This document shows positions 1 through 8,458 of a stretch of 32,206 bases of DNA, piece by piece. Source of the stretch: Tissierellales bacterium (GTDB lineage Bacteria; Bacillota; Clostridia; Tissierellales; JAOAQY01). The stretch is taken from contig JAOAQY010000034.1 in the NCBI GenBank assembly GCA_025210965.1, positions 1-32,206 on the forward strand, written 5' to 3'. Below the pieces are notes generated by a model. That model worked only from the letters and a program-made list of their open reading frames with translations. It did no database searches and was not told where the DNA came from. The translations under genes were made by a program, and so were the position numbers. Each line of letters starts with the position of its first letter. The stretch's first letter is position 1.

Positions 1-882
1 CCTTCAACAGTAAGAGGAGCTACGTTCGATGCCATTGCATCATCATTCCCTGAATTTGCTACAGCGATGATTGCAGTTCTTATTTATAAAGAGTTTGCAG
101 ATGTTTGTGTACCTACTATAGCAGGTTCTGGTATATTTAACGTATTGCTTATACCAATGGCTAGTATATTAGCGTTCAAAGGCGTATTAGCACTTAAAGT
201 TCAAAAGCAAAATGTTTATAGAGACATGTTTTTCTATTTGTTGTCACTAGTAGTTTTAGGAGTGTCAATGTATACTGGACAATTTAATTTTACAACGGGA
301 TTGTTGTTAGTGGCTGTCTATGTAGGATATATTTTGTTTTTACACAAACAAACTCTTGCGCATAGAAAAAAGTTAGAAGAGCAAGAAGATGACGATGAAG
401 AGGTAGAAGATTTGAGTTATCCTCAAATTATATTTTGGATTGTAGTAACGATGGCAGCTGTTTGGGTTAGTGTAGATGCTATAATTGCATCAACTGGTGT
501 TGTGGCAGAATTCTTGTCTATACCTAAGTTTATTACATCTGTAATAATAATCGCAGCAGCAACTTCTATTCCGGATACATTTTTATCTATAAAATCAGCT
601 AAGCGTGGCGATGCTGATGGAGCTATAGCGAATGCAGTTGGATCAAACATATTTGATATCTGTATATGTTTAGGTTTGCCAATGCTAGTTGCTGGGCAGA
701 GTATACCAGTTTCATTTGCTCAAAATGCAGGGGCGCTTTTCTTCTTAGTAATTTCTATGCTAATAACGGCATGGGTACTTTTAAAAAAATCTGGCGTCAA
801 GAAAAACGATGCATTTGTTATGCTTATGGGATATATAACATTTTTAGTTTACATTGTTGGCATAGCGGTGAAATGGTGGTAA
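1..882 (+). CDS. Ca2+/cation antiporter (CaCA family), 5' end missing
   Basis: This is the C-terminal 293 residues of an inner-membrane Ca2+/cation exchanger; the reading frame is open from base 1, so the start lies outside the window. The first visible residues (GATFDAIASSFPEFATA) are the alpha-1 repeat with its Pro-Glu pair. Several hydrophobic helices follow, then a charged cytoplasmic loop rich in Glu and Asp (about residues 120-142 of the visible part), then the alpha-2 repeat (ATSIPDTFLS, then GSNIFDICICLGLP) and final helices. Two alpha repeats separated by an acidic loop are diagnostic of the superfamily. The alpha-2 repeat has Pro-Asp rather than Pro-Glu, which in animal exchangers is typical of the K+-dependent NCKX type; transport specificity is therefore uncertain. 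It sits directly upstream of three TerD genes, whose family binds Ca2+, so a link to calcium handling is plausible but inferred. Confidence 0.88.
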   Translation, partial: PSTVRGATFDAIASSFPEFATAMIAVLIYKEFADVCVPTIAGSGIFNVLLIPMASILAFKGVLALKVQKQNVYRDMFFYLLSLVVLGVSMYTGQFNFTTGLLLVAVYVGYILFLHKQTLAHRKKLEEQEDDDEEVEDLSYPQIIFWIVVTMAAVWVSVDAIIASTGVVAEFLSIPKFITSVIIIAAATSIPDTFLSIKSAKRGDADGAIANAVGSNIFDICICLGLPMLVAGQSIPVSFAQNAGALFFLVISMLITAWVLLKKSGVKKNDAFVMLMGYITFLVYIVGIAVKWW

Positions 883-890
883 AATTAAAT

Positions 891-920
891 TTGAAGCATG
901 TTTTTAACTTTAATTATAAA
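891..920 (+). promoter_or_regulatory. Candidate sigma-A promoter of the terD genes
   Basis: TTGAAG (891-896), an 18-base spacer and TATAAA (915-920) lie in the gap between the antiporter and the first terD gene. No terminator is visible after the antiporter, so read-through from it is also possible. Weak consensus match; inference only. Confidence 0.4.
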
Positions 921-951
921 TAAAAAATATTTAGAAAGGTGGTGAATTTGG

Positions 952-968
952 TTAGGCAAATTGCTTAA
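952..968 (+). promoter_or_regulatory. Imperfect palindrome in the terD leader
   Basis: TTAGGCAAATTGCTTAA is a 17-base inverted repeat with a single-base centre and one G/T mismatch. It lies just upstream of the first terD start, after a Shine-Dalgarno-like AAAGG (935-939) that is about 40 bases too far from ATG 980 to serve it. A tiny reading frame (TTG 948 to TAA 968, six residues) covers the palindrome, so it could be an operator or a translated leader. The first terD gene has only a weak ribosome site of its own, unlike the next two. Confidence 0.35.
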
Positions 969-979
969 TCAAAGAAACT

Positions 980-1558
980 ATGGCTGTAAGTTTATCAAAA
1001 GGACAAAAAGTAGATTTAACAAAAACTAATCCAGGACTAGAGAAGATAGTTGTAGGCTTAGGATGGGATACAAATAAGTATGATGGTGGAAATGATTTTG
1101 ATTTAGATTCAGCAGCGTTTTTAACAAATGCAACTGGAAAGGTAGCAAGTGACGGAGATTTCGTATTTTATAATAACTTGATGCACGCATCACAATCGGT
1201 TCAGCACTTAGGAGATAATTTAACTGGTGAAGGTGAAGGTGATGATGAGCAGCTTAAAATTGACTTGTCAAAGGTGCCAGGAGATGTTGAAAAGATTTCA
1301 TTTACTGTAACTATTCATGAAGCTGATACTAGAGGTCAGAATTTTGGTCAAATAAGTAATGCTTTTATTAGAGTATTAGATGAAGCTACTAACGAAGAGT
1401 TGATTAGATACGATTTGAGTGAAGATTATAGTATCGAAACGTCAGTAGTAATTGGTGAATTGTACAAACACAATGGTGAATGGAAATTTGCAGCTATCGG
1501 AGCTGGTTTTGAAGGTGGATTAGCTGCACTTTGCAACAATTTTGGAATTAACGTATAA
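980..1558 (+). CDS. TerD family protein 1
   Basis: A 192-residue, full-length TerD domain protein, cytoplasmic, with no signal or membrane segment. TerD proteins are beta-sandwich Ca2+-binding proteins of the tellurite/stress (Ter) systems. The sequence shows the typical start ([13 protein letters not shown]), the GLGWDTN motif, an Asp-rich [10 protein letters not shown] calcium-site strand, the conserved [15 protein letters not shown] loop, and the closing [10 protein letters not shown] segment. It is about 60-70% identical by eye to the next gene, indicating tandem duplication. The ribosome site is poor (AAAGAAACT before ATG), so translation may depend on the short leader frame upstream. 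First of three consecutive terD genes that probably form one transcript. Confidence 0.95.
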   Translation: MAVSLSKGQKVDLTKTNPGLEKIVVGLGWDTNKYDGGNDFDLDSAAFLTNATGKVASDGDFVFYNNLMHASQSVQHLGDNLTGEGEGDDEQLKIDLSKVPGDVEKISFTVTIHEADTRGQNFGQISNAFIRVLDEATNEELIRYDLSEDYSIETSVVIGELYKHNGEWKFAAIGAGFEGGLAALCNNFGINV

Positions 1559-1611
1559 ACTATATAAATAGCATAATACACTAACAGATTGCAAACAGGA
1601 GGTCGAGACGT

Positions 1612-2187
1612 ATGACAATAACATTAGTAAAAGGACAAAAAATTGATTTAACAAAGGACAATAATTTAAAGAAAGCTATCATAGGTTTAGGATGGGATAC
1701 AAATAGATATGATGGTGGAATGGATTTTGATTTAGATGCTTCAGCATTTTTAGTTGATTCGCAAGGAAAGGCACAAAATGAGTTAGATTTTGTTTTTTAT
1801 AATAATTTGACGCATCCTAGTGGTGGCGTTGTTCATACGGGAGATAATAGAACTGGTGAAGGCGAAGGCGATGATGAGCAATTAGTAATTGAATTCGACA
1901 AGGTTCCTGCTCATGTTGATCGTATAGCTATTACTGTAACAATTCATGATGCTGTAGCAAGAAGTCAAAATTTTGGACAAGTTAGCAATGCTTTTGTTAG
2001 AGTAGTTAACGAGGAATCTAATGAAGAAATTTTGAGATACGATTTGACAGAAGAATATTCTGTGGAGACTGCTATGGTAGTTTGTGAACTTTACAGACAT
2101 AATAGTGAGTGGAAATTTAATGCCATAGGAAGTGGATTCCAAGGTGGACTTGCAGCACTTTGTAGAAATTATGGACTAGATGTGTAG
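1612..2187 (+). CDS. TerD family protein 2
   Basis: A 191-residue TerD protein with the same landmarks as its upstream neighbour: [12 protein letters not shown] at the start, [12 protein letters not shown], the [12 protein letters not shown] acidic strand, [15 protein letters not shown] in the middle and [13 protein letters not shown] at the end. All Asp/Glu positions expected for Ca2+ binding are kept. ATG is preceded by a strong AGGAGG site. The likely role is a cytoplasmic Ca2+-dependent stress protein acting with the other two TerD proteins. Paralogues in one operon are usual for Ter loci; nothing here tells the individual jobs of the copies apart. Confidence 0.95.
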   Translation: MTITLVKGQKIDLTKDNNLKKAIIGLGWDTNRYDGGMDFDLDASAFLVDSQGKAQNELDFVFYNNLTHPSGGVVHTGDNRTGEGEGDDEQLVIEFDKVPAHVDRIAITVTIHDAVARSQNFGQVSNAFVRVVNEESNEEILRYDLTEEYSVETAMVVCELYRHNSEWKFNAIGSGFQGGLAALCRNYGLDV

Positions 2188-2213
2188 AATAGACCCTATA
2201 GGAGGACGAAATT

Positions 2214-2819
2214 ATGAGTATTAATTTAGTTAAGGGACAAAAAATTGATTTAACAAAGAGCAATGCTGGACTTTCTAGTATTTTAGTCGGTTTAGGTTGG
2301 GATCCGGCAGAGCGAAGTGGCGGAGGAATGCTAGGTGGTTTATTTGGAGGGAAAACAGCACAAGTAGACTGCGATGCATCAGTATTACTACTAGATTCAA
2401 ATAATAAGCTTAGATCGAAGGCTGATTTGATTTATTTTGGAAATCTAAGAAATCAAAATAGTAGCATTATTCATCAAGGAGATAATCTTACTGGAGACGG
2501 TGAGGGCGATGACGAGCAAATATTATTAGATTTAAATAATATTCCACAAGAGATTCAGAAAGCGATATTTGTTGTAAATATATACGATTGTGTAAAGCGA
2601 AAACAAGATTTTGGTATGATAAAAAATGCTTTTATCAGAATTGTTGATGCAACTGGAAATAAAGAACTCTGTAAGTATAATTTAACTGAAAGTTATGCTG
2701 GTAAAACTACGTTGGTGGTTGGTGAAATATATAGACATGGCAGCGAATGGAAATTTGGAGCTATCGGTGAAGGAACTAACGAACCAGGACTTAGAGAAAT
2801 AGTTGCACGTTATCAATAG
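2214..2819 (+). CDS. TerD family protein 3, with glycine-rich insert
   Basis: A 201-residue, more divergent TerD protein. It keeps [20 protein letters not shown], the GDNLTGDGEGDDEQ loop and the final beta strands, but between the Gly-Trp-Asp motif and the acidic strand it carries a short glycine-rich insert (SGGGMLGGLFGGK, about residues 35-47). The acidic strand is changed from DFDLD to QVDCD, so its metal site probably differs from those of copies 1 and 2. Glycine-rich inserts at this place occur in one subset of TerD proteins. It starts 26 bases after the previous stop with an AGGAGG site, and a hairpin terminator follows. Confidence 0.93.
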   Translation: MSINLVKGQKIDLTKSNAGLSSILVGLGWDPAERSGGGMLGGLFGGKTAQVDCDASVLLLDSNNKLRSKADLIYFGNLRNQNSSIIHQGDNLTGDGEGDDEQILLDLNNIPQEIQKAIFVVNIYDCVKRKQDFGMIKNAFIRIVDATGNKELCKYNLTESYAGKTTLVVGEIYRHGSEWKFGAIGEGTNEPGLREIVARYQ

Positions 2820-2843
2820 ATCATATATTTAGAAATTCAAACT

Positions 2844-2870
2844 AAACAGCTTCTTAGGAAGCTGTTTTTT
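2844..2870 (+). terminator. Intrinsic terminator after the terD genes
   Basis: AAACAGCTTC, loop TTAG, GAAGCTGTTT make a perfect 10-bp stem followed by a T run ending at 2870. It separates the three terD genes from the biosynthetic genes that begin 21 bases later. As no clear promoter follows it, it may act as a partial terminator that lowers expression of the downstream module. Confidence 0.85.
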
Positions 2871-2891
2871 AACTAACGGGGAGGTTAAAAA

Positions 2892-4085
2892 ATGAAGTAC
2901 TTTGGTTATTTAACAGAAGAGCTTAGGTGTGAAATATTCTATAAGCAACCAGAAAGAATTGACTACAATGATAGCGAAATACTGAAATATGCTGTGGGAG
3001 CAGCACTCTATATGCCTGCTACAAGACGAGATTTAGCCGATATAATTATTTCCAAAAAATATCCACAGGTTAGAACTTTAGTTGTATGTTTAGAAGATGC
3101 TATAAAAGATGAAGACGTTGAATATGCTGAACAGAATTTGATAAATCAATTAAATGAAATTAAAGTAGCAGTTGAAAATAGCAAAATAAAAAAGGAAGAA
3201 ATACCGTTTTTATTTATAAGAGTGAGATCACCAAAACATTTTGAAGAACTTTCATCTAAAGTACATATAGTAGAGTCGTTATTAACTGGTTTTGTTTTTC
3301 CAAAATTTGACAGTAAAAGTGGCTTAGAATATGTGAAGGTTTTTAAAAAATTTAATGAAGATACGGCTACTAAACATTATTTTATGCCCATTTTAGAATC
3401 AAGTGATTTAATGTATGTGGAAACTCGACTTGAGACGCTTAATTTTATAAAGAAATTATTGAGTAATTGTAGAGATGATGTTTTAAATATAAGGATTGGA
3501 GCTACAGATTTTTGTTCTTACTTTGGGATAAGACGAGGGAAGGATTATACTGTTTATGAAATCCAATTAGTTAGAGACTGTATAAACGCTATACTTAATT
3601 TGTTTATTAGAAAGGAAGAAAATTACATTGTTTCAGGTACGGTTTGGGAGTATTTTGACAATGACAGGCTTTTAAAGCCGTTACTTAGGGCGACTCCTTT
3701 TCATGAATTTTTTGGAGAACAAGGTCTTGATTTAAGATCGAAACTTATTGAAAATAATTTAGATGGTTTAATAAGAGAGATTTTGAAAGACAAAGAAAAT
3801 GGTATGGTTGGTAAAACTGTTATACATCCATCACATGTTACTATAGTAAACGCACTTTATGCAGTAAATCATGAAGAATATTTAGATGCAATTGCTATAA
3901 TTGGAGAAGATGGTAATGGTGGAGTTTTCAAAAGCGATTATGGAAATAAAATGAATGAAGTTAAGCCACATACGTATTGGGCTAGAAAAATACTTACAAG
4001 GGCTAAAGTTTATGGTGTATTTAATAAGGGGTATGATTATTTATCTATCATATCTCAACTAGGAGGTATGGTTAGTGAAAAATAA
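2892..4085 (+). CDS. Ter-associated CitE-like aldolase/lyase
   Basis: A 397-residue TIM-barrel protein of the HpcH/HpaI/CitE superfamily, matching the Ter-linked C-C bond lyase family. Visible barrel landmarks are VVCLEDAI (strand with acidic metal ligand), FIRVRSPKHF (Arg in the position that binds carboxylate/CoA in relatives), GFVFPKFD, MPILESSDLMY (metal-ligand Glu), IRIGATDFCSYFGIRR and GKTVIHPSHV near the end. Family members cleave or form C-C bonds of acyl or keto acids with Mg2+; the substrate here is unknown. In published Ter loci this enzyme is predicted to join the phosphoribosyltransferases and the HAD enzyme in making a nucleoside-like metabolite. Its end overlaps the next start by 11 bases, so the two are translationally coupled. 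Good GGGGAGG site before ATG. Confidence 0.88.
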   Translation: MKYFGYLTEELRCEIFYKQPERIDYNDSEILKYAVGAALYMPATRRDLADIIISKKYPQVRTLVVCLEDAIKDEDVEYAEQNLINQLNEIKVAVENSKIKKEEIPFLFIRVRSPKHFEELSSKVHIVESLLTGFVFPKFDSKSGLEYVKVFKKFNEDTATKHYFMPILESSDLMYVETRLETLNFIKKLLSNCRDDVLNIRIGATDFCSYFGIRRGKDYTVYEIQLVRDCINAILNLFIRKEENYIVSGTVWEYFDNDRLLKPLLRATPFHEFFGEQGLDLRSKLIENNLDGLIREILKDKENGMVGKTVIHPSHVTIVNALYAVNHEEYLDAIAIIGEDGNGGVFKSDYGNKMNEVKPHTYWARKILTRAKVYGVFNKGYDYLSIISQLGGMVSEK

Positions 4086-6531
4086 TATTGAAAATCATTA
4101 CTCTATAGAACTAAATGTAGAGAGGAATCCATATGAATTAGATATAGATGATTTTTTTAAAATGGCAACTAGATGTAATCCGAAAAGACGTTTTTTGTTT
4201 GTATCTAAGGTGCTTGGAAAACATTTAAGTGTAAATCCAAAAAGAGCATTAGATGTCAGCAGACTTTTAGCTATGCATTATTATGAGTCAAGATTTTCTA
4301 AATTTGCTTTTGATAGAGAAGATCTTATAAATAGAGTTAGGCAAAATGAACATGAAGGAATTATAGATAGGTCAAGAGGATATGAAATTGATGAAGATAC
4401 ATTAGTAATAGGATTTGCAGAGACTGCTACAGGTCTTTCTCACGGCGTTTTTGATGCATTTGAAAATGTTAAGGGCTTTTACCATACTACTAGAGAAAAT
4501 CTAAGACATAGTGGAAATACAATATGTTTCGAAGAAGAACATTCTCATGCTACAGCACACAAAATTTATGAAAATGAAAATTTAAAACTGGATGGTATCA
4601 ATAGAGTCATACTCGTTGATGATGAAATTTCTACAGGTAATACTCTTTTAAATATAATGAAATCAATAAATGAAACTTTCCACATAAAGAATTTTGATAT
4701 TTTAAGTTTACTTGATTGGAGAAAAAAAGAATATAGAGATAAATTTGATTTGTTTTCAAGAGAAAATGAATTAAATGTGTCGGTGTATAGTTTGATAGAT
4801 GGCTATTTTGATAATATAGAAAACGGTGAAATTAATTTAGATGAAATAAAAAAACATGAAATTTTTGATGAGTCAAAGTTAAATAGGGAATTTGAAAAGA
4901 CTAATGAAAAGAATAAATGTGTCTTTGTTGAATCTTTATCAAAAGAAAAAGATGATGAATTATTGGATTTAGGCTCGAAATATATGAGATATACAGGAAG
5001 ATTTGGATTAAATAGAAATACTCACAAACGTGGGAAAAAAATTATGTATGATATATCCAAAAATATTCAGCCCTATGTAAGTGGTAAAACATTAATTCTT
5101 GGAACAGAAGAATTTATATATGTACCTATGTGTATAGCTGATAAATTAGATGGAGAGGTGTACTTTAAGTCAACTACAAGAAGCCCGATCTATCCATATG
5201 AAGGTGGAGATTATCCAATTGAAAATGGAATAGCCCACTATAGCTTATATAATGAAGGTGTAGTAAATTATGTATATAATATTGAGAAAGAAGAATATAA
5301 TACTATACTTATAATGACGGAAGGAGAAGGATTAAGTAAGGCAAATAATTATCTATATAATTGCCTAAAAAAATACTGCGACAATGTTAGAATGTTTTAT
5401 TTTAGTTGCAATAAAAATAATTTAAAAAGCGATCCACCTCAAATGGGAAGCTATGATGAAAAAGATATAGTTTTTTTGCTGAAAAATTTAGGCAATCGCA
5501 TAGAAGAGAAAGATAATAAAACGAGAGAGAAGGCAATACAGTCTGGTGTTCACTATTCGGAAATGTTGCCAATAGAATATAAACCATCTAAAATTTATTT
5601 AGATTTATTTCATGATTCGCTTCGAAAATTTAAATCTAAATTAGCCCTAGCGGTGGGGATTACAGCAGAAAAAATATTGAAGGCTAGAGGGGAAGACGTA
5701 GTTTTGGTATCATTAGCTAGAGCAGGTTCGCCAGCTGGGGTTTTAGTTAAGAGATATATGGAACAAGTCAGAGGAATCAATTGGCCACATTATAGTATAT
5801 CTATTATTAGAGGTCGCGGAATAGACAAAAATGCTATGGAATATATTTTTCAGAGACACCCTAATTCTCAGATTCAATTTTTAGATGGATGGACTGGAAA
5901 AGGTTCAATAACCAAAGAGTTAAAAGAAGCATTATCAGAGATAGACAAAATCTATGGGAAAAGAGAAAATTTAAGCGATGAATTAGCGGTTTTAGCAGAT
6001 CCAGGAGCATGTACAGCTATATATGGAACTCGAGAAGATTTTTTGATTCCAAATGCATGCTTGAATTCAACTATATCAGGGTTATTGAGTAGAACTGTCT
6101 ACAGAGAAGATATGATAGATAAAAATGATTATCATGGTGTGAAATTCTATAGAGAGTTAAAAAATGAAGATTTATCTAATTACTACATTGAAGAGATAGA
6201 ACGTGAATTTGAATCTATTAAAGTTGAAGCTGAAAATGAAGTGAAAGAGTTTGATGTTGATTTGGAAAATGTGAATTGGATTGGTCAGAAAGATGTAAAA
6301 AGAATTGAGAAAGATTTTGAAATAGAGAGTATTCACTTCATTAAACCTGGAATAGGTGAGACTACTAGAGTATTACTTAGAAGAATACCTTGGAAGATTT
6401 TAGTTCGTGAAGATGCAAAGAATATTGAGCATGTAATACAATTGGCTAGAGAAAAAAATATACCAATAGAAACGTATCCATTAGAGGCGTATCAATGTTG
6501 TGGAATAGTAAAGGCGCTGAAGGGAGAGTAA
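4075..6531 (+). CDS. Four-domain Ter protein: PRTase-TRSP-PRTase/StiP-PELOTA fusion
   Basis: An 818-residue cytoplasmic fusion with a GTG start placed 8 bases after AGGAGG. Residues about 5-260 form an orotate-PRTase-like domain with a clear PRPP-binding loop (VILVDDEISTGNT, about 178-190). Residues about 285-460 match the TRSP domain, with its name-giving motif in STTRSPIYP (near 368). Residues about 500-700 match the second PRTase-type domain often labelled StiP (LVSLARAGSPAGVLVKRY, about 544-561; FLDGWTGKGSITKEL). Residues about 735-818 look like a PELOTA-type RNA-binding domain (NWIGQKDVKRIEKDFEIES). In many Ter loci these parts are on two or more proteins; here they are in one chain. Predicted role: ribosyl-transfer steps in a nucleoside-like metabolite pathway. 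The older StiP label 'cysteine protease' is probably misleading. Ends 1 base before the HAD gene. Confidence 0.87.
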   Translation: MKNNIENHYSIELNVERNPYELDIDDFFKMATRCNPKRRFLFVSKVLGKHLSVNPKRALDVSRLLAMHYYESRFSKFAFDREDLINRVRQNEHEGIIDRSRGYEIDEDTLVIGFAETATGLSHGVFDAFENVKGFYHTTRENLRHSGNTICFEEEHSHATAHKIYENENLKLDGINRVILVDDEISTGNTLLNIMKSINETFHIKNFDILSLLDWRKKEYRDKFDLFSRENELNVSVYSLIDGYFDNIENGEINLDEIKKHEIFDESKLNREFEKTNEKNKCVFVESLSKEKDDELLDLGSKYMRYTGRFGLNRNTHKRGKKIMYDISKNIQPYVSGKTLILGTEEFIYVPMCIADKLDGEVYFKSTTRSPIYPYEGGDYPIENGIAHYSLYNEGVVNYVYNIEKEEYNTILIMTEGEGLSKANNYLYNCLKKYCDNVRMFYFSCNKNNLKSDPPQMGSYDEKDIVFLLKNLGNRIEEKDNKTREKAIQSGVHYSEMLPIEYKPSKIYLDLFHDSLRKFKSKLALAVGITAEKILKARGEDVVLVSLARAGSPAGVLVKRYMEQVRGINWPHYSISIIRGRGIDKNAMEYIFQRHPNSQIQFLDGWTGKGSITKELKEALSEIDKIYGKRENLSDELAVLADPGACTAIYGTREDFLIPNACLNSTISGLLSRTVYREDMIDKNDYHGVKFYRELKNEDLSNYYIEEIEREFESIKVEAENEVKEFDVDLENVNWIGQKDVKRIEKDFEIESIHFIKPGIGETTRVLLRRIPWKILVREDAKNIEHVIQLAREKNIPIETYPLEAYQCCGIVKALKGE

Positions 6532-6532
6532 G

Positions 6533-7288
6533 ATGAATATATTTGCAAGTGATTTAGACCAGACGCTTATATACTCAAAGCGCTGGATAGAGAATGAAAA
6601 AAATGTAAAGTGTGTTGAGATATATAAAGATTCGCCACTTTCGTACATGGATTTAGAGGCCATAAGTAATTTAAAGAAAATATTACTAAGAAATAAGTTT
6701 GTACCAATAACTACGAGAACAATTGAGCAATATAATAGAATAAAATTACCAGTAGAGGTTCAAACAGCAGTGGTTGCAAATGGTGGAATAATAATTGAAA
6801 ATGGTGAAATAGATGAGGTTTGGAGTGAAAGAATAAAATCTGAAATATCAGAGAGCTTGCCGTTAAATTTATTCATGGAAAGACTTAACGAACTCGAATC
6901 GGTTGAGGGTGTTTTGAAAATAAGGCAAGCTGAAAATTTATTTGCTTACTTGGTTGTTGAAGAAGAACTATTTGATAGGAAAAATATTAAATATATTATG
7001 GATAAAATTGATGAGATGAAATGGAAATGCTCGGATCAAGGCAGAAAAATATATTTTTTACCTAAAGGACTTAGTAAGGGTGCAGCTCTAAGATATTTGA
7101 GAGAAAAATACAATGCAATAAAAGTAGTTTCAGCAGGGGATTCAAAACTTGATGAATCAATGGATTGTGTATCGGAAGTGTTTATAACTCCAGGGCATTC
7201 AAAACTTGAAAACTATGAAAAAACAAAAGCTAAAGGTGTAGTGAGTGCGGTAGAGATTTTAAAAAGAACTATAGAAGTTTTTGAATAA
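6533..7288 (+). CDS. HAD-superfamily phosphatase of the Ter module
   Basis: A 251-residue HAD hydrolase. Motif I is at the N-terminus (FASDLDQTLIYS, nucleophile Asp7 and acid/base Asp9), motif II is the Thr-rich strand (VPITTRTIEQYNRI), and motif III/IV is GLSKGAALRYL with SAGDSKLDESMD, where Asp residues bind Mg2+. The size and C2-type cap suggest a sucrose-phosphatase/Cof-like phosphatase that dephosphorylates a small sugar-phosphate or nucleotide-like compound. It starts 1 base after the stop of the PRTase fusion and is certainly co-translated with it. It fits the predicted last or an intermediate step of the Ter metabolite pathway. Substrate unknown. Confidence 0.88.
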   Translation: MNIFASDLDQTLIYSKRWIENEKNVKCVEIYKDSPLSYMDLEAISNLKKILLRNKFVPITTRTIEQYNRIKLPVEVQTAVVANGGIIIENGEIDEVWSERIKSEISESLPLNLFMERLNELESVEGVLKIRQAENLFAYLVVEEELFDRKNIKYIMDKIDEMKWKCSDQGRKIYFLPKGLSKGAALRYLREKYNAIKVVSAGDSKLDESMDCVSEVFITPGHSKLENYEKTKAKGVVSAVEILKRTIEVFE

Positions 7289-7301
7289 TTTTTTGCAAAA
7301 C

Positions 7302-7334
7302 AAAGGCTGTCTCTTTTGCCGGGAGACAGCCTTT
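7302..7334. terminator. Bidirectional terminator between the Ter operon and the PTS-like gene
   Basis: AAAGGCTGTCTC pairs with GAGACAGCCTTT around a short loop, with A and T runs on the two sides. It can end the Ter transcript on the plus strand and the permease transcript on the minus strand. Confidence 0.85.
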
Positions 7335-7360
7335 CTTTTATAAAACCTTATCTTAATATA

Positions 7361-8404
7361 TTATGCTGATTGAATTTCACTATCATTAAATTGAACTTCA
7401 GATTCAGCTACTGTTTGTTTCTTATAGCTTTTAAATACCATACTTCCAAGGAAGCCAGCGAATGTACCACCGAGAATAGCAAAAATTAAAGCCATTATAA
7501 CTGGTATTGCTGGATTAAATCCGAAAGGAGCTAGTAATCCAGGAATTGGTGAAGCGGTTCCTGGTGCGTTATTAATTATTCCAAAATATGCAGCTGCTAA
7601 TCCCGCTAATCCACCACCTATAAAGTTAGAACAATAAATAGGTATTGGGTTTTGAGTTATTATATCAGCTTGAGTAAGTGGTTCAAGCATTACTGCTAAA
7701 ACATTACTATTATCTCCAAATGAAAGACGCTTGAAAATCAATCCATTTGTGAAAGATCCTCCAACACATGCAATAGCAGCTATTCCCATAGACAATCCTT
7801 GTAAACTAAGCATTGCAGTAAGAGCCATAGAGCTAAGTGGAGAAGTACAAATCATTTTGATCATACCGCCAAGTAAGAATCCCATTAATAGTGGAGATTG
7901 TTCTGCGGCTAAGTTGATAGTAACTCCAATGTTTTCTAAAACAAGAGTAACTATCGGATCTGATGCGCTAGCTAGTAATCTTGCAAAAGGTGCTATAACT
8001 AGAGCTCCGACGATCAAATCTAATCCCGTTGGCAAGACTTTTTCTATTCTAGGAGCAATAAGTGCAACTATATACCCTGCAATAAATCCTGGTAAGATTC
8101 CATAACCTGAAACTGCAACACCGGCAGCAACAGCATATACTGGATTGATACCTAAATTCAACCCTACAAGAATCACAGCGGCAACACCACCCATGCTGCC
8201 GGCTGCTGATCCGACTTGGTTGAAAAAATTGATTTTAAATATACCGCCAGCGATATATTTATGGATGGCCTCAACCAAAAAAGTTGCAACAGCAGCATCA
8301 GCTAAGCCTGACATTGCTTTTTGACCTTTTGGCATTTTGAGGCTGAAGAGCGAAAATAATGCGAGTGTCCCTAATAATAATCCTAATCCTTTAATAATTT
8401 CCAT
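7361..8404 (-). CDS. PTS IIC-like permease (PTS_EIIC_2 family), glycine-riboswitch controlled
   Basis: A 347-residue integral membrane protein with about 8-10 hydrophobic helices and many Gly/Ala pairs, resembling the PTS_EIIC_2 family (landmarks: AVAAGVAVSGYGILPGFIAGYIVAL, LLGGMIKMICTSPLSSMALTAML, GGSFTNGLIFKRLSFGDNSN). It is a lone permease: there are no EIIA or EIIB domains in it or nearby, so PTS phosphorylation is not shown. GGAGGTAG stands 6 bases before ATG. The transcript begins with a tandem glycine riboswitch, which usually switches on glycine cleavage or amino-acid transport genes. I infer that the substrate or physiological role is linked to glycine surplus; the sugar annotation given to the family may be wrong for this member. 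Confidence 0.8.
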   Translation of the reverse strand: MEIIKGLGLLLGTLALFSLFSLKMPKGQKAMSGLADAAVATFLVEAIHKYIAGGIFKINFFNQVGSAAGSMGGVAAVILVGLNLGINPVYAVAAGVAVSGYGILPGFIAGYIVALIAPRIEKVLPTGLDLIVGALVIAPFARLLASASDPIVTLVLENIGVTINLAAEQSPLLMGFLLGGMIKMICTSPLSSMALTAMLSLQGLSMGIAAIACVGGSFTNGLIFKRLSFGDNSNVLAVMLEPLTQADIITQNPIPIYCSNFIGGGLAGLAAAYFGIINNAPGTASPIPGLLAPFGFNPAIPVIMALIFAILGGTFAGFLGSMVFKSYKKQTVAESEVQFNDSEIQSA

Positions 8405-8458
8405 AAACTACCTCCAATGAAATTTTTAATAACAAAAAAGAAGCACCAACTTAAAAGA

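Noticed and set aside
948-966. Sigma-54-like sequence TTGGTTAGGCAAATTGCTT before terD 1
   Set aside because: The GG to GC spacing is 13 bases, one more than sigma-54 allows, and the -24 box is poor.
4075-6531. Reading the StiP region as a cysteine protease
   Set aside because: The local motifs are phosphoribosyltransferase-like (RAGSPAGV) and the neighbours form a metabolic module; no protease Cys/His pair was evident.
7731-8105. Plus-strand frame opposite the PTS-like gene
   Set aside because: Shadow of the riboswitch-controlled permease; no promoter or ribosome site and no recognisable domain.
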